Positions 1 through 8,667 are shown, counted from the stretch's first letter. The stretch is 23,806 nt of DNA from Flavobacteriales bacterium (GCA_947476515.1 CANJQZ010000006.1:1-23806); one strand, 5' to 3'. The notes: generated from the letters alone by a model not told the origin. Translations and numbers: made by a program.

Positions 1-917
1 AAATTCTTCCAGGTCAAATCATTGACATCTTTAGCACCAAATCTTTGAGGAACAGCATCGGAAGGTTCGCTTGCAGCATAAGGATCAGCATTAGGGTCCA
101 TCATCAATTTGACTTCTTGGGTAACTGCTTCCATATTGGAAATTTTACCTTTGGCATTCAAATTACTATAATAGGTATTTGGAAATGCCAATAGAATATG
201 AAGATGTTTTGAATAGGGCAAATAATTCAAGAAAACAAAAACCATAGTCAAGTGACCCCACCAACCAATTCGCTCCAAAACCCTAAGTGGCTCAACGGTC
301 ATACCGTCAAAAACAAGAGGTCCAAACCAAGACGATACAGCAAAACCAAAATGCCCTTTTTCAAAAGCGACATGTGATCCTCCTCTACTATATAGCACTT
401 CATCGGCCCCATTCATGGTGAAAATGCAAATAATCAAAATAATTTCCATTATTAAAATCAAGTTGGCATCTTGTTTAGGCCATCCAACTAGTTCCTTCAT
501 GTTTAATCGCGGCAACTTTAATAAATTTCTTCTTGCCAAGAAAATTATGGTAGCTAGAAATGCAAGAACAGACAAGACTTCAATAAAACTAATTGCGAAA
601 GTATAAAGACCGCCTAAACTTTCAAAGAAAACCCTATGATGTCCAGTAAAGCCATCAACCATAATCTCTATTAATTCAATTTGTGTAATTATAAAAGCAC
701 TATAAAGTGCTAAATGTAGTAATGCAACAATGGGTCGAGAAAACATTTTCTTTTGACCAAAAGCTACTAAAAACATTGTTTTCCATCTTTCCGCCGGACG
801 ATCTGTAAGATCGACGGCACGACCTAAAAAAATATTTTTTCTAATTTTTAGCATGTTGATAGAAAACAAGCCAAAAGAAAAAATTGTAACTGCACTAAAA
901 ATGAGAATAGTCCACAT
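1..917 (-). CDS. Membrane-bound (Fe-S)-binding protein, heterodisulfide-reductase-like, partial
   Basis: This is the N-terminal 305 residues of a protein that runs off the left edge. I translated it from the complement: it opens with MWTILIFSAVTIF, has several hydrophobic spans separated by short loops, and stays open to base 1. The frame ends in the window at residues DVNDLTWKN. In Bacteroidota relatives this stretch comes just before a ferredoxin-like domain with CxxCxxC clusters, so the Fe-S ligands are expected just outside the window and cannot be seen here. The ATG lies 2 nt after the stop of the MCE gene, so it is the third gene of the amidase-MCE operon. The family is thought to pass electrons at the inner membrane; its partner is usually a second Fe-S (HdrB-like) subunit encoded next. 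The family call rests on the membrane region and gene order. Confidence 0.72.
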   Translation of the reverse strand, partial: MWTILIFSAVTIFSFGLFSINMLKIRKNIFLGRAVDLTDRPAERWKTMFLVAFGQKKMFSRPIVALLHLALYSAFIITQIELIEIMVDGFTGHHRVFFESLGGLYTFAISFIEVLSVLAFLATIIFLARRNLLKLPRLNMKELVGWPKQDANLILIMEIILIICIFTMNGADEVLYSRGGSHVAFEKGHFGFAVSSWFGPLVFDGMTVEPLRVLERIGWWGHLTMVFVFLNYLPYSKHLHILLAFPNTYYSNLNAKGKISNMEAVTQEVKLMMDPNADPYAASEPSDAVPQRFGAKDVNDLTWKN

Positions 918-919
918 AC

Positions 920-1957
920 TTATTCAGGAATTGTATCCAATAATTTTTCTAATTTCTTCTCTTGAGTACTTGTCAATTGAAGACCTTTTGACTTTCTGCC
1001 AATAACAGAGATATTCACATATCGTTCGGGATGTTTTTGAACATCATCGACCAATTCTTGCAACTCTTTATTAGTTTCAACTAATTCATCATATAATTTT
1101 TCATCATGAATTAACTTTCCAAGACTTCCTTTACCTTGACTGGTTTCATCAAGAATCATGTTTATTTTTTTCAAGGTAGTTTGGGCATCAAGTATAACAG
1201 ACTTAAAATTAGAACTCACCAAATCATCAGTAAACTGTTTGGCATTTCCTAGTATATTTGAAATTTGTTCATTACTCTTTTTTAAATTTAGAGTAATGCT
1301 TTCAACATTTGATAATATCCTTGAAAACTGAGCTTTCTCAGTATCTATAAAAGAGCCTAATTCATTGGCTAAATTGCCTAGCTTATGAATTGTGATTTTA
1401 ACCTCTCGTAAACTCCCTTCAATTTCTGAAGTCGCTTTATCGTCCCAAAATGTAGATAGTGATCCCACCATTTTATCTATCGAGCTCATCATAGCCTGCA
1501 AGCGCTGAGAAATTGGATCTGCATAAGCTTTTACTTGAGAAACCATATCTACGGACAAACGGCCTGGAATAGCATCACCTACTTTATAATTTTTACCTGT
1601 CATGCTTACAGGAACTTGAATGATTAATCCTTTACTAAAGAGATCTAATGAGCCGATCTCAACAATTGTTCCTTTCGGGAAATAAACATCATCATTTTGA
1701 ATATTAAAAGTAACCCTTACTCTTTTATCAAATTTGTTTTGGGGTCTATAATCAACTGCTGTCACCTTACCCACTACAACACCATTAAGGGTTACATTAC
1801 TAGACACCATTAATTGACCTGAATTTGGGAAGTAACTATAGTATACAACATCACCTCCAAAAAAGCTATTGCCTTTGAGGAAGTTTACTCCCAACACAAG
1901 AATAACGATTGCAAGAATCGCTATTAAACCTGCCTTTATTTCCTTAGTGAATCTCAA
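920..1957 (-). CDS. MCE/MlaD family protein, lipid-transport substrate-binding component
   Basis: This 345-residue protein has a short basic N-terminus, one membrane helix (about residues 9-28), an MCE domain (about 37-115, with the pattern GQLMVSSNVTLNGVVVGKV) and a long helical, coiled-coil-rich tail (about 150-300) ending in a charged region. MCE proteins form hexameric rings that carry phospholipids between inner and outer membranes; MlaD is the E. coli relative. The gene lies 4 nt after the amidase and 2 nt before the Fe-S gene, so the three are probably one transcript. No MlaE permease or MlaF ATPase is beside it, which is common in Bacteroidota, so its ABC partners must be encoded elsewhere. 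The domain call is strong; its exact lipid substrate is unknown. Confidence 0.88.
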   Translation of the reverse strand: MRFTKEIKAGLIAILAIVILVLGVNFLKGNSFFGGDVVYYSYFPNSGQLMVSSNVTLNGVVVGKVTAVDYRPQNKFDKRVRVTFNIQNDDVYFPKGTIVEIGSLDLFSKGLIIQVPVSMTGKNYKVGDAIPGRLSVDMVSQVKAYADPISQRLQAMMSSIDKMVGSLSTFWDDKATSEIEGSLREVKITIHKLGNLANELGSFIDTEKAQFSRILSNVESITLNLKKSNEQISNILGNAKQFTDDLVSSNFKSVILDAQTTLKKINMILDETSQGKGSLGKLIHDEKLYDELVETNKELQELVDDVQKHPERYVNISVIGRKSKGLQLTSTQEKKLEKLLDTIPE

Positions 1958-1961
1958 TTGC

Positions 1962-3095
1962 CTATTTTTCTGCTAATTTAATAGCTTTTTCTATACTAAT
2001 ACGCTCTCCATTAAAGAAAGCTATAACAAATGCATGCTGAAATCCTTTTTCTTGTAATTCAATCTTATAATTTTTAGCGGCATCAAGATCTTTTATAAAG
2101 CTCCCTGTATAATATTTAAATAATTTATCTTGCTGATATTCTTTGACAGATAACCCTTTAAATCTAGGTGCATTAAGGGCGATTTTTGTTTCTGAAGTTT
2201 CAATTTGAACAGAAAAAATCAAACCACTTTTATTAGACTTCACAGAATTAGTATCTGGCACAACCTCTTTTTCTTCTGGAGGAATATTTACGGGTACATA
2301 ATCAACAACTTTACCCTCCATCTGATTTTTATATTGAATAAATGCTGTCAACATAGATTGCGCCATTTTTTCTTGACCTTCAGGACTCCCAATGAATTTT
2401 TCTTCTGTCGGGTTAGGCAAAAAACCCGTTTCAATTAATACTGAAGGCATAGTAGTTTTATAGAGCACTAGAAACCCTGCCTGTTTAACTCCTCTATCAT
2501 AACGACCTTGTTTTTTAAATTCTTTTTGCAAAAATTCGGCAAATCGTATAGATTGATTAAGATTAACGGCTAATTGCAATTGGATACCAATAATTGCATC
2601 GGGTGACATATCAAAATCCTTATACTTTGCGCCTTTATCATCTTCCAATGTAATAATTGAATTTTCTCTTTCGGCGACTTTTTGTTGGGACTCAGTACGA
2701 TGAAGTCCAAGCACATAAGTTTCTGTCCCGTATGCGCTTGCACTTCCTGCATTAGCATGAATACATATAAATAAATCAGCATTGGCCCGATTGGCAATAT
2801 TAGCCCGTTCATACAATTCTACAAATTCATCTTTATCTCTGGTATAAATTACTTTAACATCTGGATATTTTGCCTTTATTAATTGCCCAAGACGCAAGGC
2901 CATATTTAAACAAACATGTTTTTCATGAGCAAAAGAACCGTGACACCCTGGGTCCTTTCCTCCATGGCCAGCATCAATTACAATGGTTTTAATAGCTTGT
3001 TTCTCTGATTTTGAATTCTGGGATAATACCAATGTTGAAAACAGAAAAAAAGTAAAGAAAAAAGTCAGGAATAAATTCCTTGCACAATCGTTCAT
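1962..3095 (-). CDS. N-acetylmuramoyl-L-alanine amidase (Amidase_3) with SPOR-like C-terminus
   Basis: This 377-residue secreted zinc amidase cleaves the bond between MurNAc and the stem peptide of peptidoglycan. A signal peptide spans residues 1-26 (cleavage likely after LVLSQ). The catalytic domain is about 36-256, with zinc ligands H44 (DAGHGG), E58 (AHEKH) and H113 (CIHANA), and the catalytic Glu at E222 (LIETGF). After an acidic linker, residues 291-365 resemble a SPOR-like domain (KYYTGSF, then AKNYKIELQEKGFQHAFVIAF), which would target denuded glycan at division sites. It is the first gene of the operon with the MCE and Fe-S genes, and divergent from lptD across 68 nt. All four active-site residues are present, so it should be active. 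The SPOR call is weaker than the amidase call. Confidence 0.93.
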   Translation of the reverse strand: MNDCARNLFLTFFFTFFLFSTLVLSQNSKSEKQAIKTIVIDAGHGGKDPGCHGSFAHEKHVCLNMALRLGQLIKAKYPDVKVIYTRDKDEFVELYERANIANRANADLFICIHANAGSASAYGTETYVLGLHRTESQQKVAERENSIITLEDDKGAKYKDFDMSPDAIIGIQLQLAVNLNQSIRFAEFLQKEFKKQGRYDRGVKQAGFLVLYKTTMPSVLIETGFLPNPTEEKFIGSPEGQEKMAQSMLTAFIQYKNQMEGKVVDYVPVNIPPEEKEVVPDTNSVKSNKSGLIFSVQIETSETKIALNAPRFKGLSVKEYQQDKLFKYYTGSFIKDLDAAKNYKIELQEKGFQHAFVIAFFNGERISIEKAIKLAEK

Positions 3096-3115
3096 AGAAA
3101 GCGTAGTGTTTTTTG

Positions 3116-3123
3116 TAGTTTTG
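3116..3123 (+). promoter_or_regulatory. Candidate -7 box of lptD
   Basis: TAGTTTTG matches TAnnTTTG and would give a leader of about 34 nt before the TTG start of lptD. No good -33 TTG lies at the usual distance, so this is a tentative call. A second, one-base-short box (TAATTTG, 3151-3157) lies just before the start. Confidence 0.3.
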
Positions 3124-3144
3124 CAGTAAAAGAAATCATTCTAA

Positions 3145-3174
3145 CAAATATAATTTGGTTTAATTGACAACAAA
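3145..3174 (-). promoter_or_regulatory. Promoter of the amidase-MCE-FeS operon (Bacteroidota type)
   Basis: Read on the minus strand, there is TTTG (3174-3171), an 18-nt spacer, then TATATTTG (3152-3145). This matches the Bacteroidota primary-sigma consensus TTTG plus TAnnTTTG, and would start RNA near 3139, giving a leader of about 44 nt before the amidase ATG. The -33 element lies inside the first codons of lptD, so the two divergent genes share control DNA. Confidence 0.6.
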
Positions 3175-5701
3175 CAAGGGTTTATACCGATTTATCTTCG
3201 TGACATTGTTAATAATGTGTTTTTTAGGGAATGTTACAGCCCAAAAGGACCTAGTTAAAGACACGCTAAACCTTGACGACAACTCCATTTCAGAGATCAT
3301 TAAATATTCAGCCAAAGACTCGATATTCAATGACATTAAAGGTAAAAAAGTTCATCTGTTTGGTACTGCAAAAGTTGAAATGGGAGAAATTAAATTAAAT
3401 GCAGGTTACATTCTTATCGATTTAAACAAAAATGAAGTACATGCAAGTTACCGAATCTCACCAGATGGAGAGCGCATTGAACTCCCTCAATTTTCAGATG
3501 GACAAGATGATATCACTTGTTTAAGAATGCGTTATAACACCAAAACCGAAAAGGGGTATATCGAAGAAATGAATATCAAGCAAGATGAGTTTTACTTTCA
3601 TATGGGTGAGGCAAAGCGCTACCCAAACGATGAAATTCATCTCAAGAAAGGTCGCTTAACAACTTGTGATTTACCCGAACCACATTACCATTTCCAGTTA
3701 TCCAAGGCAGTTATGATACCAAAAGAAAGAATTGTAACTGGGCCTATGAATTTATGGGTAAATGGAATACCAACTCCTTTAGGACTGCCTTTTGCCTTCA
3801 TTCCACAGCAAAAAGAAAGGACCCATGGTATTTTATTTCCAGAATTGGTTCCTATGTCCGCCTATGGATTTGGGGTACAGAATTTAGGTTATTATTTCCC
3901 TATCAATGACCAGCTGCAGACCAGTGCTTATATCAATTTATACAGCCGTGGTAGTTGGGGATTAAAAAATGATCTAGATTATGCAAAGCGTTATGGATAC
4001 AGCGGAAGACTTTCTGTTGGATTTCAACAATTTAGGACTGGTTTTCCAAGCAATACTGCACAAAATAAGGTAAGCATCATTTGGACCCATAGAAAAGAAG
4101 TAAAATCAAATCCATATTGGAATTTTTCTTCCAATGTTAATTTCATTTCTGACAATAAGACTAAAAATAACTTAGATCCAATCAATACTCAATACTTCAA
4201 TAACAGTTTTAATTCTGACATCAACATCAATAGACTTTTTCCAGGAAAGCCCTTTACAACAGGCATGAAAATTTCATTGCGTCAAAATTCTATTGCAAAA
4301 AACATTTCTTTATTGAGTCCAATATTCAATGCAAATTTAACGCGTATATTTCCATTTAAAGGTCTGATCAAAAAAGCGAATAAAGAATGGAAAAAAACAA
4401 TTCAAAGGATTGGATTTACCTATAATCTTGAGACCCAAAATAAATCAACCTTTAAGGATTCGTTGTTAACGAACTTCAACTATCAAGGAATTAGTAATCA
4501 ATTCATGAATGGTGTCAACCAAGGCATAAGCTTACAAACAACAGGCGGCTTGTTTAAAAATGCTATAAAAATCACTCCGAGTTTAAGTTATGGGAATAAG
4601 ATAAATTTTCAACAAATTGAAAAAGTTTATGATGTCACCAAAAACGATAGCAAGACAGATACATTAAGAAAAAGTGGAATGGCCCACGAATTCAATTTCA
4701 ATGTTAGTATGACGGCAGTAGTTTACAGTTATTATAAATTCATAGGTAAAAATAATCCTATACTGAGGCATTTAATGACACCTTCAATTGGATACCGTTA
4801 TGTGCCTTTAATAAATCCCTTATTAAGCGCTAATGCAGGAGCCAACCAAACACTTATCAGCTACTCCCCATATGAGCGAAGTATTTATTCTGTTGGGAAT
4901 ACCAATCGTGCATCATTTATGACTTTTGGTATCAATAACACTTTAGAATTAAAGATTAAATCATCCAAAGACACAGTAACAGGCTATAAAAAAATTAGAC
5001 TAATCGACCAATTTTCAATCAATGGGAATTATGATTTTTTCAAAGACACCATGCGTTTATCCAATTTATCCTTGAATTTAAGAATTAGTCCAGCGACTTG
5101 GATGAACTTTGTTGCTAATGCTAGTTTCAGTCCCTACAGCTGGGATGCTGTAAGTGGCAAAACGAAGAAAGAATATGCAGCATCGATGCAACAAGGTCTA
5201 GGCAGGTTTTTAAACACTAATTTTACGAGTACCTTTACCGTAGCGACCAAAAAAAGTAGGGAAGTTATCAAAGAGGAAAGTGGGAAAAAAATTGAAGATT
5301 GGAATAGTGATTACAATTATTTCAAACTGCATCCAGAGCAAGTTATTTATTTTAATATTCCATGGAAGATTAATCTTTCTCATGTGTATTCGATTGTCGC
5401 TAATACCAATAAGACCTCCATCGATCCAAATGACTTTTATATTGTTCAAACAGGGGTTATTAATGGTGATATAAGCTTTACAAAGAGATGGAATTTATCA
5501 AGTAATATCAATATCGATATTGAAAACAAGAAAATTAGTAATCTTAATTTTTCACTTAACCGAAACTTACATTGTTGGGCATTATCCTTTTACTACACGC
5601 CAATTGGAGGAAACAAAAGTTTTCTGTTAAGTATTAGAAATACCTCATCCATTTTCAAAGACGCGAAAATTGAACTTCGCAAACCACCTAGTTTCTTATA
5701 A
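3164..5701 (+). CDS. lptD: LPS-assembly outer-membrane protein LptD-like
   Basis: This 845-residue outer-membrane protein is expected to insert LPS or lipooligosaccharide into the outer leaflet. The start is probably TTG at 3164: a stop codon lies immediately upstream in frame, and only this start gives a complete signal peptide (basic n-region, then FIFVTLLIMCFLGNVTAQ); starting at GTG 3200 or ATG 3215 would remove the charged n-region. Residues about 45-190 form an OstA/LptA-like beta-jellyroll domain (VHLFGTAKVEMGEIKLNAGYI and following). The rest has the alternating pattern, with many aromatic and Asn-rich strands, of a large beta-barrel. It is divergent from the amidase operon and its stop is 1 nt from the stop of the convergent YihY gene. 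Bacteroidota LptD proteins differ strongly from the E. coli protein, so the family rests on domain order and context. Confidence 0.85.
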   Translation: MTTNKGLYRFIFVTLLIMCFLGNVTAQKDLVKDTLNLDDNSISEIIKYSAKDSIFNDIKGKKVHLFGTAKVEMGEIKLNAGYILIDLNKNEVHASYRISPDGERIELPQFSDGQDDITCLRMRYNTKTEKGYIEEMNIKQDEFYFHMGEAKRYPNDEIHLKKGRLTTCDLPEPHYHFQLSKAVMIPKERIVTGPMNLWVNGIPTPLGLPFAFIPQQKERTHGILFPELVPMSAYGFGVQNLGYYFPINDQLQTSAYINLYSRGSWGLKNDLDYAKRYGYSGRLSVGFQQFRTGFPSNTAQNKVSIIWTHRKEVKSNPYWNFSSNVNFISDNKTKNNLDPINTQYFNNSFNSDININRLFPGKPFTTGMKISLRQNSIAKNISLLSPIFNANLTRIFPFKGLIKKANKEWKKTIQRIGFTYNLETQNKSTFKDSLLTNFNYQGISNQFMNGVNQGISLQTTGGLFKNAIKITPSLSYGNKINFQQIEKVYDVTKNDSKTDTLRKSGMAHEFNFNVSMTAVVYSYYKFIGKNNPILRHLMTPSIGYRYVPLINPLLSANAGANQTLISYSPYERSIYSVGNTNRASFMTFGINNTLELKIKSSKDTVTGYKKIRLIDQFSINGNYDFFKDTMRLSNLSLNLRISPATWMNFVANASFSPYSWDAVSGKTKKEYAASMQQGLGRFLNTNFTSTFTVATKKSREVIKEESGKKIEDWNSDYNYFKLHPEQVIYFNIPWKINLSHVYSIVANTNKTSIDPNDFYIVQTGVINGDISFTKRWNLSSNINIDIENKKISNLNFSLNRNLHCWALSFYYTPIGGNKSFLLSIRNTSSIFKDAKIELRKPPSFL

Positions 5702-5724
5702 ACTATTGGATCGGATCGCCAATA
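5689..5724. terminator. Candidate weak bidirectional hairpins at the lptD/yihY convergent junction
   Basis: Two overlapping inverted repeats cover the two stop codons: TAGTTT (5689-5694) with AAACTA (5700-5705), and TATTGG (5704-5709) with CCAATA (5719-5724). They share bases 5704-5705, so they exclude each other. Stems are only 6 bp and U-tracts are poor in both directions, so this is a weak call, given mainly because no other terminator fits in a 1-nt gap. Confidence 0.25.
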
Positions 5725-6575
5725 TGTTTGCCCAGTACATAGGTATACTTGGCTCCAAAAAACACTATTTGAGCGGAGTAATTGACCCATGCAAGTAAAA
5801 TAAATAGAGAGCTTGCAATACCTGACTTACCCATAAAAAAGTAATTCTGCAGATAAAATTTAATCAATAACTGACTGGAATACAAGATTACTGCCGTTAA
5901 AAAAGCACCTCTAAAAGCAAGATTCCATGAGATCTTTCCATCGTGTAGATATTTAAAAATCATAATAAAAATTAGCATATTACTTGCTATCGAGAAGATA
6001 TGATGCAATAAAGAATATAACCAATCGAGAACATTACCACTATTAAAAATATGCGATTCCATAAAGGAAAAGATAAATATTTGCAGGAAATAAAATAATA
6101 TAATAACGAAAGCAAAAAAGGCTAAGAAGAGAATAGAAACAAAGCGAAAACCGATCACATTCTTAATAATATTTTGCTTTTCTCGACGCTTGGCTTTAAT
6201 TTCAAAAAAATCATTTATGCTTCTTTTCAATGAAACCAAAAAAGCGGAACAGGTATACATTAATATAATAAAACCAATAATTTCAATCATAAAACCATTT
6301 TGATCCAAATGCATAGCTTGCAGATAACTCATAAAACTTGAAGTATCTTGAATACCTACATTATTTTTAAAAATATCATCAATAATGATGAGCATTCTTT
6401 CCGTACCAACAATGCGACCGAAAGTAGAAATAGTTAAAAAAATTATTGGGACGAGTGCAAAAAGAGTATAGTAAGACAAGGCAGCACCGTGAAAAAAAGC
6501 TCCTTCTTCAATATACTCAACAATACTCTCCTTGATTATATGATAATTTTTTATCCAGCGATTTCCTTTATCCAT
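5703..6575 (-). CDS. YihY/virulence factor BrkB family membrane protein
   Basis: This 290-residue inner-membrane protein has about six membrane spans and the family's N-terminal hallmark (GAALSYYTLFALVPIIFLTIS). The last spans carry the pattern LLAWVNYSAQIVFFGAKYTYVLG, typical of the C-terminal part of YihY/BrkB proteins. I chose ATG at 6575 over an upstream in-frame TTG at 6593; it overlaps the last 8 nt of the ABC ATPase gene, which suggests translational coupling. The family was once misnamed RNase BN. Its molecular role is unknown, with transport or membrane homeostasis proposed. The stop is 1 nt from that of lptD. Confidence 0.88.
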   Translation of the reverse strand: MDKGNRWIKNYHIIKESIVEYIEEGAFFHGAALSYYTLFALVPIIFLTISTFGRIVGTERMLIIIDDIFKNNVGIQDTSSFMSYLQAMHLDQNGFMIEIIGFIILMYTCSAFLVSLKRSINDFFEIKAKRREKQNIIKNVIGFRFVSILFLAFFAFVIILFYFLQIFIFSFMESHIFNSGNVLDWLYSLLHHIFSIASNMLIFIMIFKYLHDGKISWNLAFRGAFLTAVILYSSQLLIKFYLQNYFFMGKSGIASSLFILLAWVNYSAQIVFFGAKYTYVLGKHIGDPIQ

Positions 6576-7491
6576 GTTTTTTGACGATATCAATTGCTAC
6601 AACATTATGAAGCGGTTCGAAGCTATAAAGAATTATTTCTTCTCCAATCGCAGTTGTAAAAAAATTATTAAAAACAGCTCCCATAAACAGTGCTGTTTCA
6701 AATTCAATTTTAAGCATTCCATTATTGTTTACAACATATTCATCTGGTCTAAAGAGAATTTTTTTATCCATGAGAATGATTTCATTTATGGGCCCAAACA
6801 ACAAAGAATCCATTTTATTAGAATGATAGTAGATACTTTCTGGATTTTTTTTGCGGCTCAATTTTCCTTTATTCACAATACAAACTTGATCTGAAAGACC
6901 CAAAATATCTTGTCCATCATGAGAAACGAGAAGCATGGCTACACCTTCTTTTTCTCTAATTTTTTGAAGATGTTTAGTAAGCTTCAAGCGAAGACGAGCA
7001 TCTAAATGGGCAAAAGGTTCATCAAGTAAAATAACACTTGGGGCTTTTGCAATTGCTCTAGCTATTGCAACACGCTGTTGTTCACCACCTGAAAGAGTCT
7101 TTGCCATTTGATTTGCCAATCCTTTTAATGCTAATAATTGAAGCATTTTAGCAACTCTCCTTTCTCTTTTATCATTTGGGAGATATAAAATAGCTTCCCT
7201 AATATTTTCAGCAACCGTATGAAATGGGTCCAATTTAAAATCTTGATTTACAATTTCAATTCCAGGATGACCCGGAACTAAGCGTTGTGATGCGAGGGGC
7301 TGAATTTTTCCTTTAAATATTATTTCGCCTTCATTTTGGTCCACTAAACCTGCAATTATTTTAAGTAATGAAGATTTACCAACACCACTTTTTCCAACCA
7401 GACCTATGATTTCACCAGATTTCAATTCAAAAGAAACTCCATTTAATATTGAATCCTTGTAAGAAAGGGAAATATTTTTAATCTGTAACAT
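6568..7491 (-). CDS. ABC transporter ATP-binding protein, CysA/PotA-like with TOBE-like C-terminus
   Basis: This 307-residue ATPase has all nucleotide-binding motifs: Walker A GKSGVGKS (33-40), Q-loop Q83 (VNQDF), signature LSGGEQQR (133-140), Walker B ILLDEP (154-159), D-loop (AHLD) and switch H191 (LVSHD). Residues about 232-307 (FGPINEIILM, then FRPDEYVV) resemble the TOBE-type regulatory domain of importers for sulfate, spermidine, iron or molybdate. No permease or solute-binding gene is adjacent; its neighbours are a 142-residue protein of unknown function (start and stop overlap by 1 nt, TAATG) and YihY (8-nt overlap). It should be a working ATPase; its transport partner and substrate cannot be told from this window. 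Confidence 0.9.
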   Translation of the reverse strand: MLQIKNISLSYKDSILNGVSFELKSGEIIGLVGKSGVGKSSLLKIIAGLVDQNEGEIIFKGKIQPLASQRLVPGHPGIEIVNQDFKLDPFHTVAENIREAILYLPNDKRERRVAKMLQLLALKGLANQMAKTLSGGEQQRVAIARAIAKAPSVILLDEPFAHLDARLRLKLTKHLQKIREKEGVAMLLVSHDGQDILGLSDQVCIVNKGKLSRKKNPESIYYHSNKMDSLLFGPINEIILMDKKILFRPDEYVVNNNGMLKIEFETALFMGAVFNNFFTTAIGEEIILYSFEPLHNVVAIDIVKKHG

Positions 7492-7919
7492 TATCGTGTT
7501 AGTTCTTTAGGAAATTCTTTAGAAGCAATATAAACTCCAGGCGATGGATTGGCCATTGGTTCTAGGTCCTTCAATATGATAGAGATTTTAAATCCATCAT
7601 CTTCCTTAAAAAGCGCTGCAGAATGGAGCATACTTTCTGAAGCGCCAACCCAACATATTGGGGCATCAGAAGAGGTGATTTCAAACATACGCATTTGAGG
7701 AACAGAAAAAGAAAAATCAGTACCATCCGAGAAAGTACCTTGAAGAAGGTACTCACTATTTGAAACCTCCTTAACATCAGTGACTAAGCTTGAAATTGAC
7801 AAGTCATCCTCCCAGTGATATTGAATATTATCACTTGATGGTTTTCCTTCATTTTGAGCATCTGCTAGATCTTGCGAGTACAACTCATTTAATTGAAAAC
7901 ACTGAATATAACATTTCAT
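7491..7919 (-). CDS. Hypothetical 142-residue acidic protein, first gene of the ABC-YihY operon
   Basis: I do not recognise this family. It opens MKCYIQCFQL with no signal peptide or membrane span, so it is probably cytoplasmic. The body is acidic with mixed alpha/beta character: a helical N-terminal part (LNELYSQDLADAQNEG), strands such as YLLQGTFSDGTDFSFSVP, and a Pro-rich end (ANPSPGVYIASKEFP). The stop overlaps the ATG of the ABC ATPase by one base, so their expression is coupled. Upstream is a 63-nt divergent gap facing the TIP30-like gene, with a possible one-mismatch -7 box, TAATTTTA (7941-7934). The coupling and normal codon use make it a real gene; a regulatory or accessory role for the ATPase is only a guess. 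Confidence 0.7.
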   Translation of the reverse strand: MKCYIQCFQLNELYSQDLADAQNEGKPSSDNIQYHWEDDLSISSLVTDVKEVSNSEYLLQGTFSDGTDFSFSVPQMRMFEITSSDAPICWVGASESMLHSAALFKEDDGFKISIILKDLEPMANPSPGVYIASKEFPKELTR

Positions 7920-7963
7920 AGATAGACTTTTGTTAAAATTAATTTAATTCTCTTGAGAAGGAG

Positions 7964-7971
7964 TAAATTTG
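7964..7971 (+). promoter_or_regulatory. -7 promoter box of the TIP30-like gene
   Basis: TAAATTTG is an exact TAnnTTTG match, 11 nt before the ATG at 7983. A start site about 7 nt downstream would leave a leader of only about 5 nt. It also argues against the in-frame TTG at 7953, which would lie upstream of the transcript start. No clear -33 TTG is at the normal spacing. Confidence 0.45.
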
Positions 7972-7982
7972 TAAAAAGAAAT

Positions 7983-8630
7983 ATGAAAATACTACTCATT
8001 GGCGCAAGTGGACTAATTGGTTCCAAACTTCTGGAGCAGATGCTACTTGATTCTGAAATTAAATGTATCGTACTATTTGTGCGCAAGCCAATTTCTATAG
8101 ATCACCCAAAAATAGAGCAGCATATTATTAATTTCGAGTCAATTAATGACTATTCTAAATACTTTAATGGAGAAGCATTAGTTTGTGCCCTAGGCACAAC
8201 AAGAAGTAAAACTCCAAATAAATTTGAATATAGAAAAATTGATTTAGGTTATACCCTTGATGCAGCTAAATTAGCGAAAGAGAATGGCGTAAATCAAATT
8301 CATCTCATTAGTTCGATGGGTGCTCATCCAAAATCAAAAGTATTTTATTCAGCATTAAAAGGGGAGATTGAGTCTCTTATTCTTGGGTTAAAATTTGATA
8401 TTACCTTAATTTATAGACCCTCTATTTTAATTGGAGATAGATCAGAATCTCGGCCTTTTGAAAAGTTATCTCAAAAATTAAATTGGTTTTATGACCCTTT
8501 ACTTCTAGGAGGATTAAAAAAATACAGAAGTATAAGAGCAGATGTAGTTGCAACAAAAATTATCTCAGAGATTAAAAAAAATATTAAAAGAGTAATAATC
8601 TTCGACTCCTCGAAAATAAAACAGTTGTAA
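7983..8630 (+). CDS. NAD(P)-binding Rossmann protein, TIP30/HTATIP2-like oxidoreductase
   Basis: This 215-residue protein of the atypical short-chain dehydrogenase group has the cofactor loop GASGLIG at residues 7-13, the segment VCALGTTRSKT (68-78) that in TIP30-like proteins follows the third strand, SSMGA at 110-114, and a YxxxK pair Y122/K126 (FYSALKGE). RPSILIGDR (135-143) is also typical. The Ser, Tyr and Lys needed for SDR-type chemistry are present, so it may be catalytic; the substrate is unknown. I moved the start to ATG 7983 from an in-frame TTG at 7953 because the loop then sits at the usual distance from the N-terminus and an exact promoter box lies between. It is monocistronic, with a convergent neighbour 37 nt downstream. 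Confidence 0.8.
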   Translation: MKILLIGASGLIGSKLLEQMLLDSEIKCIVLFVRKPISIDHPKIEQHIINFESINDYSKYFNGEALVCALGTTRSKTPNKFEYRKIDLGYTLDAAKLAKENGVNQIHLISSMGAHPKSKVFYSALKGEIESLILGLKFDITLIYRPSILIGDRSESRPFEKLSQKLNWFYDPLLLGGLKKYRSIRADVVATKIISEIKKNIKRVIIFDSSKIKQL

Positions 8631-8667
8631 AAAAGCTGATTATATAAAAACGGATTTAATTTTCGAC

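Noticed and set aside
415..606. Plus-strand open frame of 63 codons
   Set aside because: It lies antisense to the membrane Fe-S gene, which is open across the whole region with a good membrane-protein sequence. The 63-codon frame has no recognisable features.
7953..7982. TTG start giving 10 extra residues on the TIP30-like protein
   Set aside because: The TTG lies upstream of an exact -7 box and would move the Rossmann loop away from the N-terminus.
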